Assembly: GCF_014199935.1 (NCBI RefSeq)
Contig: NZ_JACHOP010000001.1
Span: 457,779-521,778, forward strand
Direction: 5' to 3'
DNA: 64,000 bases
Source of the DNA: Methylorubrum rhodinum
GTDB taxonomy: Bacteria > Pseudomonadota > Alphaproteobacteria > Rhizobiales > Beijerinckiaceae
Part shown: positions 16,811 to 26,744 of the stretch, in pieces
How positions within the stretch are numbered: position 1 is the first letter of the stretch
Layout: each line of letters starts with the position of its first letter
Made by a program: the position numbers and the translations under genes
Notes under the pieces: generated by a model
Told to the model about the DNA's origin: nothing
The model's database searches: none
What the model saw: the letters and a program-made list of their open reading frames with translations, nothing else

Positions 16811-19039
16811 ATGTTTCGCAACGACGTTCCGATCACTCCCGAGCTCGTGCGTCAGCATGGCCTGACGCCGGACGAATACGAACGCTTCCGCGCGCTGGTC
16901 GGCCGCGAGCCGACGCTGACCGAACTCGGCATCGTCTCGGCGATGTGGAACGAGCACTGCTCCTACAAGTCCTCGCGCAAGCATCTGCGCGGGCTGCCGA
17001 CCTCGGGCCCTCACGTGATCCAGGGCCCCGGCGAGAACGCGGGCGTGATCGATATCGGCGACGGGCTGGCCTGCGTCTTCAAGATGGAGAGCCACAACCA
17101 CCCGAGCTTCATCGAGCCGTACCAGGGCGCGGCCACCGGGGTCGGCGGCATCCTGCGCGACGTGTTCACCATGGGCGCGCGCCCCATCGCGGCGCTCAAC
17201 GCGTTGCGCTTCGGCTCGCCGGACCATCCGCGCACCCGCCATCTCGTCTCGGGTGTCGTCGCGGGCGTGGGCGGCTACGGAAATTCCTTCGGCGTGCCGA
17301 CCGTCGGCGGTCTCGTCGGCTTCCATCGGCGCTACGATGGCAACATCCTCGTCAACGCCATGGCGGTCGGCCTCGCCCGCACCGACGCGATCTTCTACGC
17401 GGCGGCCACCGGCGTCGGGAATCCGATCGTCTATCTCGGCTCCAAAACCGGGCGAGACGGCATCCACGGCGCCACCATGGCGTCCGCCGAATTCGACGAT
17501 GCGAGCGAGGCGAAGCGCCCGACCGTGCAGGTCGGCGATCCCTTCGCCGAGAAGCTGCTGCTGGAGGCCTGCCTGGAGCTGATGGCGTCGGGCGCCGTCA
17601 TCGCGATCCAGGACATGGGCGCGGCGGGGCTGACCTGCTCGGCGGTCGAGATGGGCGCCAAGGGCGACCTCGGCGTCGAGCTGCATCTGGAAAAGGTGCC
17701 GACCCGCGAAGAGGGCATGAGCCCCTACGAGATGATGCTGTCGGAGAGCCAGGAGCGCATGCTCATGGTGCTCAAGCCCGGTATGGAGGCCGAGGCGCAG
17801 GCCATCTTCGTGAAGTGGGGCCTGGACTTCGCGATCATCGGCCACACCACCGATACGCTCCGCTTCGTCATCAAGCACCACGGCGAGACGGTGGCCGACC
17901 TGCCGATCAAGGAACTCGGCGACGAGGCCCCGCTCTACGACCGCCCCCACATCGCCAACACCCACCAGCCGGTGATCGCCGCCGCCGATGTCGCCGCGCC
18001 GATCTCGAACGCCGAGGCGCTGAAGCGCCTGATCGGCTCCCCGGAACTGGCCTCCAAGCGCTGGGTCTACGAGCAGTACGACCACTTCATCCTCGGCAAC
18101 ACCGTGCAGAAGCCGGGTGGCGACGCGGCGATCGTGCGCATCGAGGACGGCCCGAAGGGCCTCGCCATCGCCACCGACGTGACGCCGCGCTACTGCGAGG
18201 CCGATCCGGTCGAGGGCGGGCGTCAGGCGGTGGCCGAGGCGTGGCGCAACATCACCGCGGTGGGCGGGCGCCCGCTCGCCATCACCGACAACCTCAACTT
18301 CGGAAACCCCGAGAAACCCGAGGTGATGGGCCAGCTCGTCGGCTGCCTCAAGGGCATCGGCGAGGCCTGCCTCGCCCTCGACTTCCCCGTCGTCTCCGGC
18401 AACGTCTCGCTCTACAACGAGACCAATGGCGTCGGCATCCTGCCGACCCCGACCATCGGCGGCGTCGGTGTCCTCGACGACGTCGAGCGCCACGCCACGC
18501 TCTCGCTCAAGCGCGAGGGCGACGTGCTGGTCCTGATCGGCCGCACGGAAGGCTGGCTCGGCCAGTCGCTGTATCTCTCCGAAATCGCTGGCCGCGAGGA
18601 GGGCGCCCCCCCGCCCGTCGACCTCGCCGCCGAGCGCAGGGCCGGCGACTTCGTGCGCAGCCTGATCGTGTCGGGCATCGCCGACACCGTCCACGACCTT
18701 TCCGACGGCGGCCTCGCCGTGGCGCTCGCCGAGATGGCGATGGCCGGCGGGATCGGTGCGACGCTCCCCGCCGTGCCGGACGGCGCGCTGCCCGCCCACG
18801 CCTACCTGTTCGGCGAGGACCAGGGCCGCTACCTCATCGCCGTGCCGGCGGAAGCCGCGGCCGACCTCCTCTACAGCGCCTCGGCGCAGGGGATCGATGC
18901 CGCCACGATCGGTATCGTCGGCGGCGACAGCTTGGCACTGCCGGGCGAGGAGACCATATCCGTGGCCGAACTGAAGGCCGCGCACGAGGGCTGGTTTCCC
19001 GCCTACATGGCGAGCCAGCCGGCCGCCCCCGCCGCCTGA
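16811..19039 (+). CDS. purL: phosphoribosylformylglycinamidine synthase subunit PurL
   Basis: The 742-residue protein is the small-type PurL (FGAM synthase II), which needs separate PurS and PurQ partners. Visible blocks are [90 protein letters not shown] and [17 protein letters not shown]. It converts FGAR to FGAM with glutamine-derived ammonia in purine synthesis. No PurS or PurQ gene is nearby; in related species they lie elsewhere. A BolA-like gene starts 20 bp downstream and is probably co-transcribed. Confidence 0.97.
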   Translation: MFRNDVPITPELVRQHGLTPDEYERFRALVGREPTLTELGIVSAMWNEHCSYKSSRKHLRGLPTSGPHVIQGPGENAGVIDIGDGLACVFKMESHNHPSFIEPYQGAATGVGGILRDVFTMGARPIAALNALRFGSPDHPRTRHLVSGVVAGVGGYGNSFGVPTVGGLVGFHRRYDGNILVNAMAVGLARTDAIFYAAATGVGNPIVYLGSKTGRDGIHGATMASAEFDDASEAKRPTVQVGDPFAEKLLLEACLELMASGAVIAIQDMGAAGLTCSAVEMGAKGDLGVELHLEKVPTREEGMSPYEMMLSESQERMLMVLKPGMEAEAQAIFVKWGLDFAIIGHTTDTLRFVIKHHGETVADLPIKELGDEAPLYDRPHIANTHQPVIAAADVAAPISNAEALKRLIGSPELASKRWVYEQYDHFILGNTVQKPGGDAAIVRIEDGPKGLAIATDVTPRYCEADPVEGGRQAVAEAWRNITAVGGRPLAITDNLNFGNPEKPEVMGQLVGCLKGIGEACLALDFPVVSGNVSLYNETNGVGILPTPTIGGVGVLDDVERHATLSLKREGDVLVLIGRTEGWLGQSLYLSEIAGREEGAPPPVDLAAERRAGDFVRSLIVSGIADTVHDLSDGGLAVALAEMAMAGGIGATLPAVPDGALPAHAYLFGEDQGRYLIAVPAEAAADLLYSASAQGIDAATIGIVGGDSLALPGEETISVAELKAAHEGWFPAYMASQPAAPAA

Positions 19040-19059
19040 CGAGTACCGGAGAGACCGCA

Positions 19060-19296
19060 ATGCCGATGGATGCGCGCGAGATCGAGTCGATGATCCGGCA
19101 GGCGCTGCCCGACGCGACGGTGGAGATCAAGGATCTCGCCGGCGACGGCGACCACTACGCCGCGACCGTCATCTCGTCCGCCTTCAAGGGCAAGACCCGC
19201 GTTGCCCAGCACCAGATGGTCTACGGCGCACTCCAGGGTCGCATGGGCGGCGTGCTCCACGCCCTTGCGCTGACCACGGGCGTCCCGCAGGATTGA
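19060..19296 (+). CDS. BolA/IbaG family iron-sulphur metabolism protein
   Basis: The 78-residue protein has the BolA fold: EIESMIRQALPDATVEIKDL, GDGDHYAATVISSAFKG, then the conserved HQMVYGAL block. BolA proteins pair with CGFS monothiol glutaredoxins through a shared [2Fe-2S] cluster. The gene starts at 19060 behind GGAGAGA, 20 bp after purL, and is followed 104 bp later by such a glutaredoxin. It lacks a long C-terminal tail, as in the short alphaproteobacterial forms. Confidence 0.9.
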   Translation: MPMDAREIESMIRQALPDATVEIKDLAGDGDHYAATVISSAFKGKTRVAQHQMVYGALQGRMGGVLHALALTTGVPQD

Positions 19297-19400
19297 CGGG
19301 GATGCGTGCCGCCACCGGCGCGGCACGGCCTTGAAATCCTCCGGGCAGACCTGACTTCACACCCACGGATTCGAACGAAACGCCGACGAGGACCCGCGCG

Positions 19401-19736
19401 ATGACCAACATCAACACCACGATCCAGAACGAGATCGCGTCGCAGGACGTGGTCGTGTTCATGAAGGGCACGCCGCAATTCCCGATGTGCGGCTTCTCGG
19501 GGCAGGTCGTGCAGATCCTCAACTACCTCGGCGTGCCGTTCAAGGGCGTGAACGTGCTCGACGACATGGGCATCCGCGACGGCATCAAGGCCTTCTCGAA
19601 CTGGCCGACCATCCCGCAGATCTACGTGAAGGGCGAGTTCGTCGGCGGCTGCGACATCGCCCGCGAGATGTTCCAGTCGGGCGAGCTGCAGCAGTTCCTG
19701 TCCGAGAAGGGCGTGCCGGTGAAGTCGGCCGCCTGA
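19401..19736 (+). CDS. grxD: Grx4-family monothiol glutaredoxin
   Basis: The 111-residue protein has the CGFS active site in [14 protein letters not shown], the upstream FMKGTP lysine, and the glutathione-binding [19 protein letters not shown]. These proteins carry or transfer [2Fe-2S] clusters and do not act as reductases. The start at 19401 follows GAGGA. Position just after the BolA-like gene supports a Grx4-BolA iron-sensing or cluster-trafficking pair. Confidence 0.96.
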   Translation: MTNINTTIQNEIASQDVVVFMKGTPQFPMCGFSGQVVQILNYLGVPFKGVNVLDDMGIRDGIKAFSNWPTIPQIYVKGEFVGGCDIAREMFQSGELQQFLSEKGVPVKSAA

Positions 19737-19760
19737 ACTCTTCTCCACGCGAACGCTTGT

Positions 19761-19780
19761 CTCCCGGGTCGACCCGGGAG
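19761..19780 (+). promoter_or_regulatory. perfect 20-nt palindrome covering the ribosome site of the next gene
   Basis: CTCCCGGGTC (19761-19770) and GACCCGGGAG (19771-19780) are exact complements. The right arm contains GGGAG, the only plausible ribosome site for the ATG at 19787. Folding would hide that site or end readthrough from grxD. No T tract follows. Confidence 0.6.
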
Positions 19781-19786
19781 ACTTCC

Positions 19787-20689
19787 ATGTATGACGTCAT
19801 CATCGTGGGCGGCGGCCCGGCCGGGCTTAACGCCGCCCTGATCCTGGGCCGCGCCCGGAGACGCGTGCTGCTTTGCGACGCGGCCGAGCCCCGCAACGCC
19901 GGCACCCCCGCGACCTGGGGCCTGTTCACCCGCGACGGCGCCCCGCCCGCCGAATTGCGCGCGAAAGGACGGGCCGACCTCGCCCGCTACGACACTGTCG
20001 AGATTCGCGACATCGAAGTGACCGGGGCCTCCCGCGACGGGAGCGGCTTCTCCGTGCGCCTCGCCGACGGGCGCAGCGCGCGATCCAGGCGGATGATTTT
20101 GGCCACCGGCCTGCGCCAGGATTTGCCGCCGGTCGCGGGCTTCGACACCTATTGGGGCACGGGCGTCCATTCCTGCCCCTATTGCGACGGCTACGAGGTG
20201 CGCGACCGGCCGCTCGCCATCTACGGGCGCGGCCATGGCGGCTGTGGGCTCGCCCTCGAACTGTCGGGCTGGAGCCGCGACGTCAGCCTCTGCACCGACG
20301 GTACGGACGGCGACCTCTCGGACAAGGACCGCGCGCGGCTTTCCCGCAACGGCATCCGCGTGGTCGAGGCAGCAGTGGAGCGGCTCGACGGCGACGGGAT
20401 GCGCCCGCACCGCCTGCATTTCCGCGACGGCACCGACATCCCCTGCGCTGCGCTCTTCGTGATGCCGTTTGCCTGCAGCCCCTCCCCGCTCATCACCGAA
20501 CTCGGCTGCGAACTCGACGAGACCCGCAGCGTCGTGCCGACCCGCGAGTACGAGCGCACCAACGTGCCGGGCCTGTTCGTGGCGGGTGACGCCTCGCGCC
20601 GGGTGCAGTTCGCGGTGGTCGCCGCCGCCGAGGGCGCGATGGCGGCGTTCGCCATCAACACCGAGATCATCGCGGAGGCGACCCGCTGA
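19787..20689 (+). CDS. thioredoxin-reductase-like FAD/NAD(P)-dependent oxidoreductase
   Basis: The 300-residue flavoprotein opens MYDVIIVGGGPAGLNAAL (FAD Rossmann motif), has a redox pair C-P-Y-C in HSCPYCDGYE near 127-130, a degenerate second dinucleotide motif (YGRGHGGCGLALE) and the FAD-closing VPGLFVAGDAS. It resembles the TrxR-like fold used by several disulphide oxidoreductases. Partner unknown: the gene follows the glutaredoxin by 50 bp but CGFS glutaredoxins do not need such an enzyme. Start at 19787 follows GGGAG within a palindrome. Confidence 0.85.
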   Translation: MYDVIIVGGGPAGLNAALILGRARRRVLLCDAAEPRNAGTPATWGLFTRDGAPPAELRAKGRADLARYDTVEIRDIEVTGASRDGSGFSVRLADGRSARSRRMILATGLRQDLPPVAGFDTYWGTGVHSCPYCDGYEVRDRPLAIYGRGHGGCGLALELSGWSRDVSLCTDGTDGDLSDKDRARLSRNGIRVVEAAVERLDGDGMRPHRLHFRDGTDIPCAALFVMPFACSPSPLITELGCELDETRSVVPTREYERTNVPGLFVAGDASRRVQFAVVAAAEGAMAAFAINTEIIAEATR

Positions 20690-20749
20690 TCGCGCGCGAC
20701 CAACGCCGCGGACGGGCGTTGACCGCACGAAGCCTTGCCTGGAGCCCCG

Positions 20750-21634
20750 ATGACCCCGACGACCCATCCCGAACCCGTCCGCGTCGCCGTGGCCTGCGGC
20801 TGCACCCTCGGGGAGGAGGTTCTGTGGGACGCGCGCGACGCCTCGCTGATGTGGGTCGATATCGAGAACCCGGCGATCTGGCGGCACTGGACCGGGAGCG
20901 GCGAGACGAAGCGGTTCGCCCTCGACGAGAAGCTGAGCTTCGCCCTGCCGACACCCGACCCGCAGATTGTGGTCGCGGGTTTCCGCTCGGGCGTGGCGGC
21001 CCTGAATCTGTCCGATGGGACGCGTCGCCCCATCGTCCGCCCGGACGATTTTCCGGCGGGAAACCGTCTCAACAGCGGCAATGTCGGCCCCGACGGCGAT
21101 CTCTATTTCGGCAGCATGGACGACGCGGAGGAGGCCGAGACCGGCAGCTATCACCGCTACGACGGAAAAACCCTCGTCACCTTCGGCGGTCGCGCGGCGG
21201 TGACGAACGGGCCCGTCGTCAGCCCGGACGGTCGGCGTCTCTACACCATCGACACCGCCGAGGGCATCGTGCGGACCCATGCGCTCAAGGGCGACGAGAT
21301 CGGTCCGCCCGAGCCGCTGATCCGCTTCGAGGACGGCTGGGGCAAGCCCGACGGCCTGACGCTCGACGCCGAGGGCCATCTCTGGATCTGCCACTACGGT
21401 GCTTCGCGCATCACCCGCTTTCGCCCCGACGGGACGGTCGAGCGCGTGGTGCCGATCCCGACGGCGCTGGTGACGAAGTGCGCCTTCGGCGGCCCCGACC
21501 TCACCACGCTCTACGTGACGACCTGCCTGCGCGGGCGCGATCCGGCCATCGATCCGATGGCCGGTCACCTGTTCCGGGTCGAGACCCCGTTCAAGGGCTT
21601 GCCGGCGCGGCTCTACGAGCTGCCGTTGCCCTGA
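20750..21634 (+). CDS. SMP-30/gluconolactonase/LRE family protein
   Basis: The 294-residue six-bladed propeller protein has LGEEVLWDARDASLMWVDIE with the metal-ligand Glu, NRLNSGNVGPDGDLYFGSMD, and GWGKPDGLTLDAEGHLWI with the metal-binding Asp. Family members are divalent-metal lactonases acting on sugar lactones. ATG at 20750 follows CTGGAG; a TTG at 20735 is possible but lacks a site. No sugar catabolic genes flank it. It converges on a metallothionein gene with only 9 bp between stops. Confidence 0.88.
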   Translation: MTPTTHPEPVRVAVACGCTLGEEVLWDARDASLMWVDIENPAIWRHWTGSGETKRFALDEKLSFALPTPDPQIVVAGFRSGVAALNLSDGTRRPIVRPDDFPAGNRLNSGNVGPDGDLYFGSMDDAEEAETGSYHRYDGKTLVTFGGRAAVTNGPVVSPDGRRLYTIDTAEGIVRTHALKGDEIGPPEPLIRFEDGWGKPDGLTLDAEGHLWICHYGASRITRFRPDGTVERVVPIPTALVTKCAFGGPDLTTLYVTTCLRGRDPAIDPMAGHLFRVETPFKGLPARLYELPLP

Positions 21635-21643
21635 AAACCGAGA

Positions 21644-21817
21644 TCAGCCGTGGCAGGTGCAGCCGGCGTGGTCGCAGCCGTCCTTCTCGGGATGGCCGTC
21701 GGCGCAGGCGTCGCAGCAGAACGCCTTCTCCTCGCGCTTCACGGCACCCTCAAGCGAGACCACGCAGACGCAGTCCGGGCAGGCGCACTTCACCATCTCG
21801 ACGTTCACGCTGGTCAT
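21644..21817 (-). CDS. bacterial metallothionein (SmtA/BmtA family)
   Basis: The 57-residue protein has ten cysteines (11, 13, 16, 18, 34, 35, 38, 48, 53, 55) and three histidines (42, 50, 56), in the pattern CxCxxCxC, CCxxC, then a C-terminal CxC. This is the prokaryotic metallothionein arrangement for binding zinc, cadmium or copper in the cytoplasm. ATG at 21817 follows AAGGAG; the frame extends further upstream without a site. No SmtB-type repressor is adjacent. Confidence 0.9.
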   Translation of the reverse strand: MTSVNVEMVKCACPDCVCVVSLEGAVKREEKAFCCDACADGHPEKDGCDHAGCTCHG

Positions 21818-21995
21818 GATCGGCTCCTTGAGAAGAATCGTCTCGCGAACCGGTCCCGCCGGCACGGGGCGATCTTCGGTCCGGACGCGGCGAAGCGCAA
21901 TCGTCTGAAGCCAAGATCGCGCGGATGTGGCGGTCGGGACGCGGATCGAACCTTGTACCGTATTCGGCTGGTCTCTTCCGGTTCGGCCAGCTCCC

Positions 21996-22021
21996 CCCTC
22001 TCCCCGCGTGCGGGGCGAGGG
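21996..22021. repeat. interrupted hairpin downstream of the chemosensory operon
   Basis: CCCTC and CCCCGC face GCGGGG and GAGGG around a 2-base loop, with one mismatched base on each side. It lies 38 bp past the last kinase stop. Neither strand has a T tract, so it is an intergenic hairpin and not a clear terminator. Nothing else is visible in 21818-22058. Confidence 0.4.
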
Positions 22022-22058
22022 AATGCGCGGTTCGCGGCGTGTGACGACTCGAGGCGGT

Positions 22059-23927
<1,869 letters not shown>

Positions 23928-23994
23928 GCCGCTGCCGACTGCCTCGGGATGCCGATGACGAAGCTTGCGCCCCCACCCGGGGCCGTCTCCACGG

Positions 23995-25647
23995 TCAGCG
24001 AGCCGCTATGCGCCTGAACGACGCTGTAGGCAATCGCCAAGCCAAGCCAAGCCCGGTGCCCGAGCCGACCGGCTTCGTCGTGAAGAACGGCTCGAAGATC
24101 TTCTCGCGCAACTCTTCGGGAATCCCAGGCCCCGTATCGCTGATGCGGATCGTGTCGGTGTCCTCGTCCGAGGCGGTCGCGATCGTGATCGTGCCGTCTC
24201 CGGGGATGGCGTCGGCGGCGTTGCCGAGGATGTTCATCACCACCTGATTGAGGAGCGCCGGTGTGCAGTGAATCTCGGCCCGGCCCAAAAAATCGCGCCG
24301 GACGGCGATGCGGGTTCCGAGCTTGTGCTGGATCAGCGCCAGCACCGTCTCGATCGCCTCCGGCACGTTGACGAGGCCGCGCTCGCCCTCGTCGAGCCGC
24401 GAGAACTTTCGGAGATTCAGCACCAGTTCCTGGATGCGGGTGAGGCCCATCCGCATCGAGCCGACCCGGTCGCGCGCCTTGATCAACGCGCGGGAGCTCT
24501 CGGGAGCGTCCGGGGGCGGCAGCTCGCTCAGGATTCGCTCGACGGTGCCCTGATGCGCCAGGATGAAGGCGAGCGGATTGTTGATCTCGTGGGCGATGCC
24601 CGCGACTAGTTCGCCGAGGGAGGCCATCTTGGCGGCCTGAACCAGCTTGGCCTGCGCCTCGGTCAGCTTGCGGTTGGCGTCCTCCAGGTCGCGGTTGGCC
24701 TGCTGGAGCGCGTCGGCGAGCGCGGCGCGGGCGGCCGCCGCCTCGGCTTCGGCGCGGGCACGCTCGACTTCCCGCTCCCGGTCGCCGAACTCGCCGGAGA
24801 TGCGGCGGTTGTCCTCCTCAAGCAGGCGGCGGCGCACGAGGCCGCGCACCCGCATGGCGAGCACCTCGCCGTCGGCTTTCGAGACGACGTCGTCGGCCCC
24901 CGCGGCGAAGGCCGCCACCAGCAGGCTCTTGTCGGGCTTGGCGCCGGCCATGCCGATCAGCGGGAAGCCCGCCCCGCCGGCCTCCCCCTGCTTGAGGCGC
25001 CGCGCCCCGATCTCGGTGCAGAGCGCGATGCCGTCATAGGGGCTGCCGACAAGGTCGAGGGTGACGCAATCGAAGCTCGCCCCCGGCTCGTCGAGCGCCG
25101 CGAGCGCCGCGGCCTGGTCGGCGGCGGCCACGACGGTGTGGCCTTCCTGCGAGAGCAGGCCGGTGAAGAAGGCGCGGTAGGTGGCGCTGCCATCGACGAT
25201 CAGCACCCGGCCCCGGCGGAAGGCGGCCCCGGAGGGCCCTTCCGCCGCGCCGCTCTTGCGCTCGCGCAGCAGGGCGCGGATGCGCAGCACCAGCAGATCG
25301 CGGTCGGCGGATTTCTCGACATAGGCGTCGGCGCCGCTCTCGAAGCCGTGGCGCTCGCCGTCGCGGGCGCTCGTCAGCATCACCACGGGCAGCGCGCGGG
25401 TGCGCAGGGACAGGCGCATCTGCCGGGTGAACTCGTCGCCGTTCATGCCGGGCAGGTGATGGTCGGCGACGACGAGGTCGGGCAGGTCGGTGTTGAGGAG
25501 GTCGAGCGCCGCTTCCGCCGTCGCGCAGCGCTGGACTGAGAACCCCTGGGCTTCGAGTTGCAGCCGCAGTTCCAGCGCCTGGGTCTCGGAATCCTCCACC
25601 AGCAGCAGGCGGTGCTCCCGCGCGGACTCCGTCGCGGACGGGCTCAT
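23995..25647 (-). CDS. hybrid histidine kinase with two N-terminal receivers, frameshifted in the ATPase domain
   Basis: As read, 550 residues: receiver 1 ([21 protein letters not shown]), receiver 2 ([21 protein letters not shown]), a coiled coil rich in E, A and R, HisKA with [12 protein letters not shown], and HATPase with [10 protein letters not shown] and GSGTGLGL. After GLGL the frame turns to [15 protein letters not shown] and stops. Removing one of three GCCAA units at 24036-24050 restores [14 protein letters not shown] and a normal end at 23924, where the stop would overlap the next ATG as ATGA. The restored length is 572 residues. The last ATPase strands are lost, so kinase activity is doubtful. 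Start at 25647 overlaps the cheB stop. Confidence 0.85.
   Translation of the reverse strand: MSPSATESAREHRLLLVEDSETQALELRLQLEAQGFSVQRCATAEAALDLLNTDLPDLVVADHHLPGMNGDEFTRQMRLSLRTRALPVVMLTSARDGERHGFESGADAYVEKSADRDLLVLRIRALLRERKSGAAEGPSGAAFRRGRVLIVDGSATYRAFFTGLLSQEGHTVVAAADQAAALAALDEPGASFDCVTLDLVGSPYDGIALCTEIGARRLKQGEAGGAGFPLIGMAGAKPDKSLLVAAFAAGADDVVSKADGEVLAMRVRGLVRRRLLEEDNRRISGEFGDREREVERARAEAEAAAARAALADALQQANRDLEDANRKLTEAQAKLVQAAKMASLGELVAGIAHEINNPLAFILAHQGTVERILSELPPPDAPESSRALIKARDRVGSMRMGLTRIQELVLNLRKFSRLDEGERGLVNVPEAIETVLALIQHKLGTRIAVRRDFLGRAEIHCTPALLNQVVMNILGNAADAIPGDGTITIATASDEDTDTIRISDTGPGIPEELREKIFEPFFTTKPVGSGTGLGLAWRLPTASFRRIAAR
24036..24050. repeat. tandem pentanucleotide (GCCAA)x3 causing the frameshift
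   Basis: Three exact GCCAA units lie inside the ATPase domain of the preceding kinase. Two units keep the kinase frame, three break it. The tract is short but is a plausible site for slipped-strand change. Confidence 0.8.
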
Positions 25648-26744
25648 GCCGGCCTCCCCTGCGCGAGGCGCAGCAGGTGGGGCGCGACCTGCTCCAGCGG
25701 CAGCACCCGCGAGGCCGCCGAGAGCCGGACCGCCGCGGCCGGCATGCCGTAGACCACCGCCGAGCTTTCGTGCTCGGCCACCGTGGCGGCGCCGGCCCGG
25801 CGCATGTCGAGGAGGCCGGTCGCACCGTCCTCGCCCATGCCGGTCAGGAGCACGCCGATCCCCTGCGGCCCGACCTGACGGGCGACCGAGGCGAACAGCA
25901 AGGTCGCGGCCGGGCGCTGGCCGCCGACCGGGGCGGCGTCGCCCACGCGCAGCACGCCGCCGGAGCCGAGTTCGAGATGCCGGTCGCCCGGCGCCACGTA
26001 GACGCGGCCGGGGCTCATGATCTCGCCGTCGCGGGCGAGGCCGACGGGCAGGGCCACCACGCCGTCGAGCCAGCTCGCGAACCCCTCCATGAAGGCCGCG
26101 CCCATGTGCTGCACCAGCAGGATCGGCAGGGGGAAGTCCGCGGAAAGCCCGCCGATCACTTTTGCCAAGGCGGGCGGGCCGCCTGTGGAGGCCGCGATGG
26201 CGAGAACGCTGGGCGCGGCCGAGACCGGCTCGAACACGGCCGGCGCCTCGGCCGGGGGGGCGGCCCTGCGCGCGGCCCATTCGGCGCCGATCGGGCGGCG
26301 GCGGATCACCGGGACCGCGGCCATGATGCGCAGCTGCGTGCAGATCTGGCCGGCGACCGCGTCGTAGCCGTCGTTCGTCGTCGCCACCGGCTTCTCGACC
26401 ACCGACAGCGCCCCGGCCCGGAGCGCGTTCATCGAGATCTTGAGCGAGGAATCCTCGACCGAATCGGCGATCACCACGATCGGCGTCGGCCGGTCGGCCA
26501 TGATGCGCCGCGTCGTCTCCAGCCCGTCGATGCCGGGCAAGCGGATGTCCATGGAGATCACGTCGGGCCGCACGGTGTCGAGGGCAGCGAGCGCCGCCTC
26601 GCCGGACTCGACGGCGCCCGCGAGTTCGAGCCGCGGATCGCGGGTGATGATGTGGGTCAGCAGGGTCCGGACGACGAGCGAATCCTCGACCACCAGCACG
26701 CGCACGCGCCCCTTGGGCGCCAGAGAATCGCTTCCCCCGCTCAC
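25644..26744 (-). CDS. cheB: chemotaxis-type protein-glutamate methylesterase CheB
   Basis: The 366-residue protein has a receiver (VEDSLVVR; phospho-Asp66 in SMDIRLPGIDG; EKP lysine) and a methylesterase domain with the catalytic Ser in AIAASTGGP, His in LLVQHMGAAF and Asp in LTGMGEDGA. It removes methyl or amide groups from receptor glutamates and resets the signal. It begins with GTG overlapping the stop of the CheA-type kinase (GTGA) and ends overlapping the next kinase start (ATGA), so expression is tightly coupled. Confidence 0.95.
   Translation of the reverse strand: MSGGSDSLAPKGRVRVLVVEDSLVVRTLLTHIITRDPRLELAGAVESGEAALAALDTVRPDVISMDIRLPGIDGLETTRRIMADRPTPIVVIADSVEDSSLKISMNALRAGALSVVEKPVATTNDGYDAVAGQICTQLRIMAAVPVIRRRPIGAEWAARRAAPPAEAPAVFEPVSAAPSVLAIAASTGGPPALAKVIGGLSADFPLPILLVQHMGAAFMEGFASWLDGVVALPVGLARDGEIMSPGRVYVAPGDRHLELGSGGVLRVGDAAPVGGQRPAATLLFASVARQVGPQGIGVLLTGMGEDGATGLLDMRRAGAATVAEHESSAVVYGMPAAAVRLSAASRVLPLEQVAPHLLRLAQGRPA

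Noticed and set aside
21996..22021. Terminator for the chemosensory operon
   Set aside because: The hairpin is good but no T tract follows on either strand.
24036..24050. CRISPR or other repeat array
   Set aside because: Only three 5-bp units inside a coding region. No direct repeats with regular spacers were found anywhere in the window.
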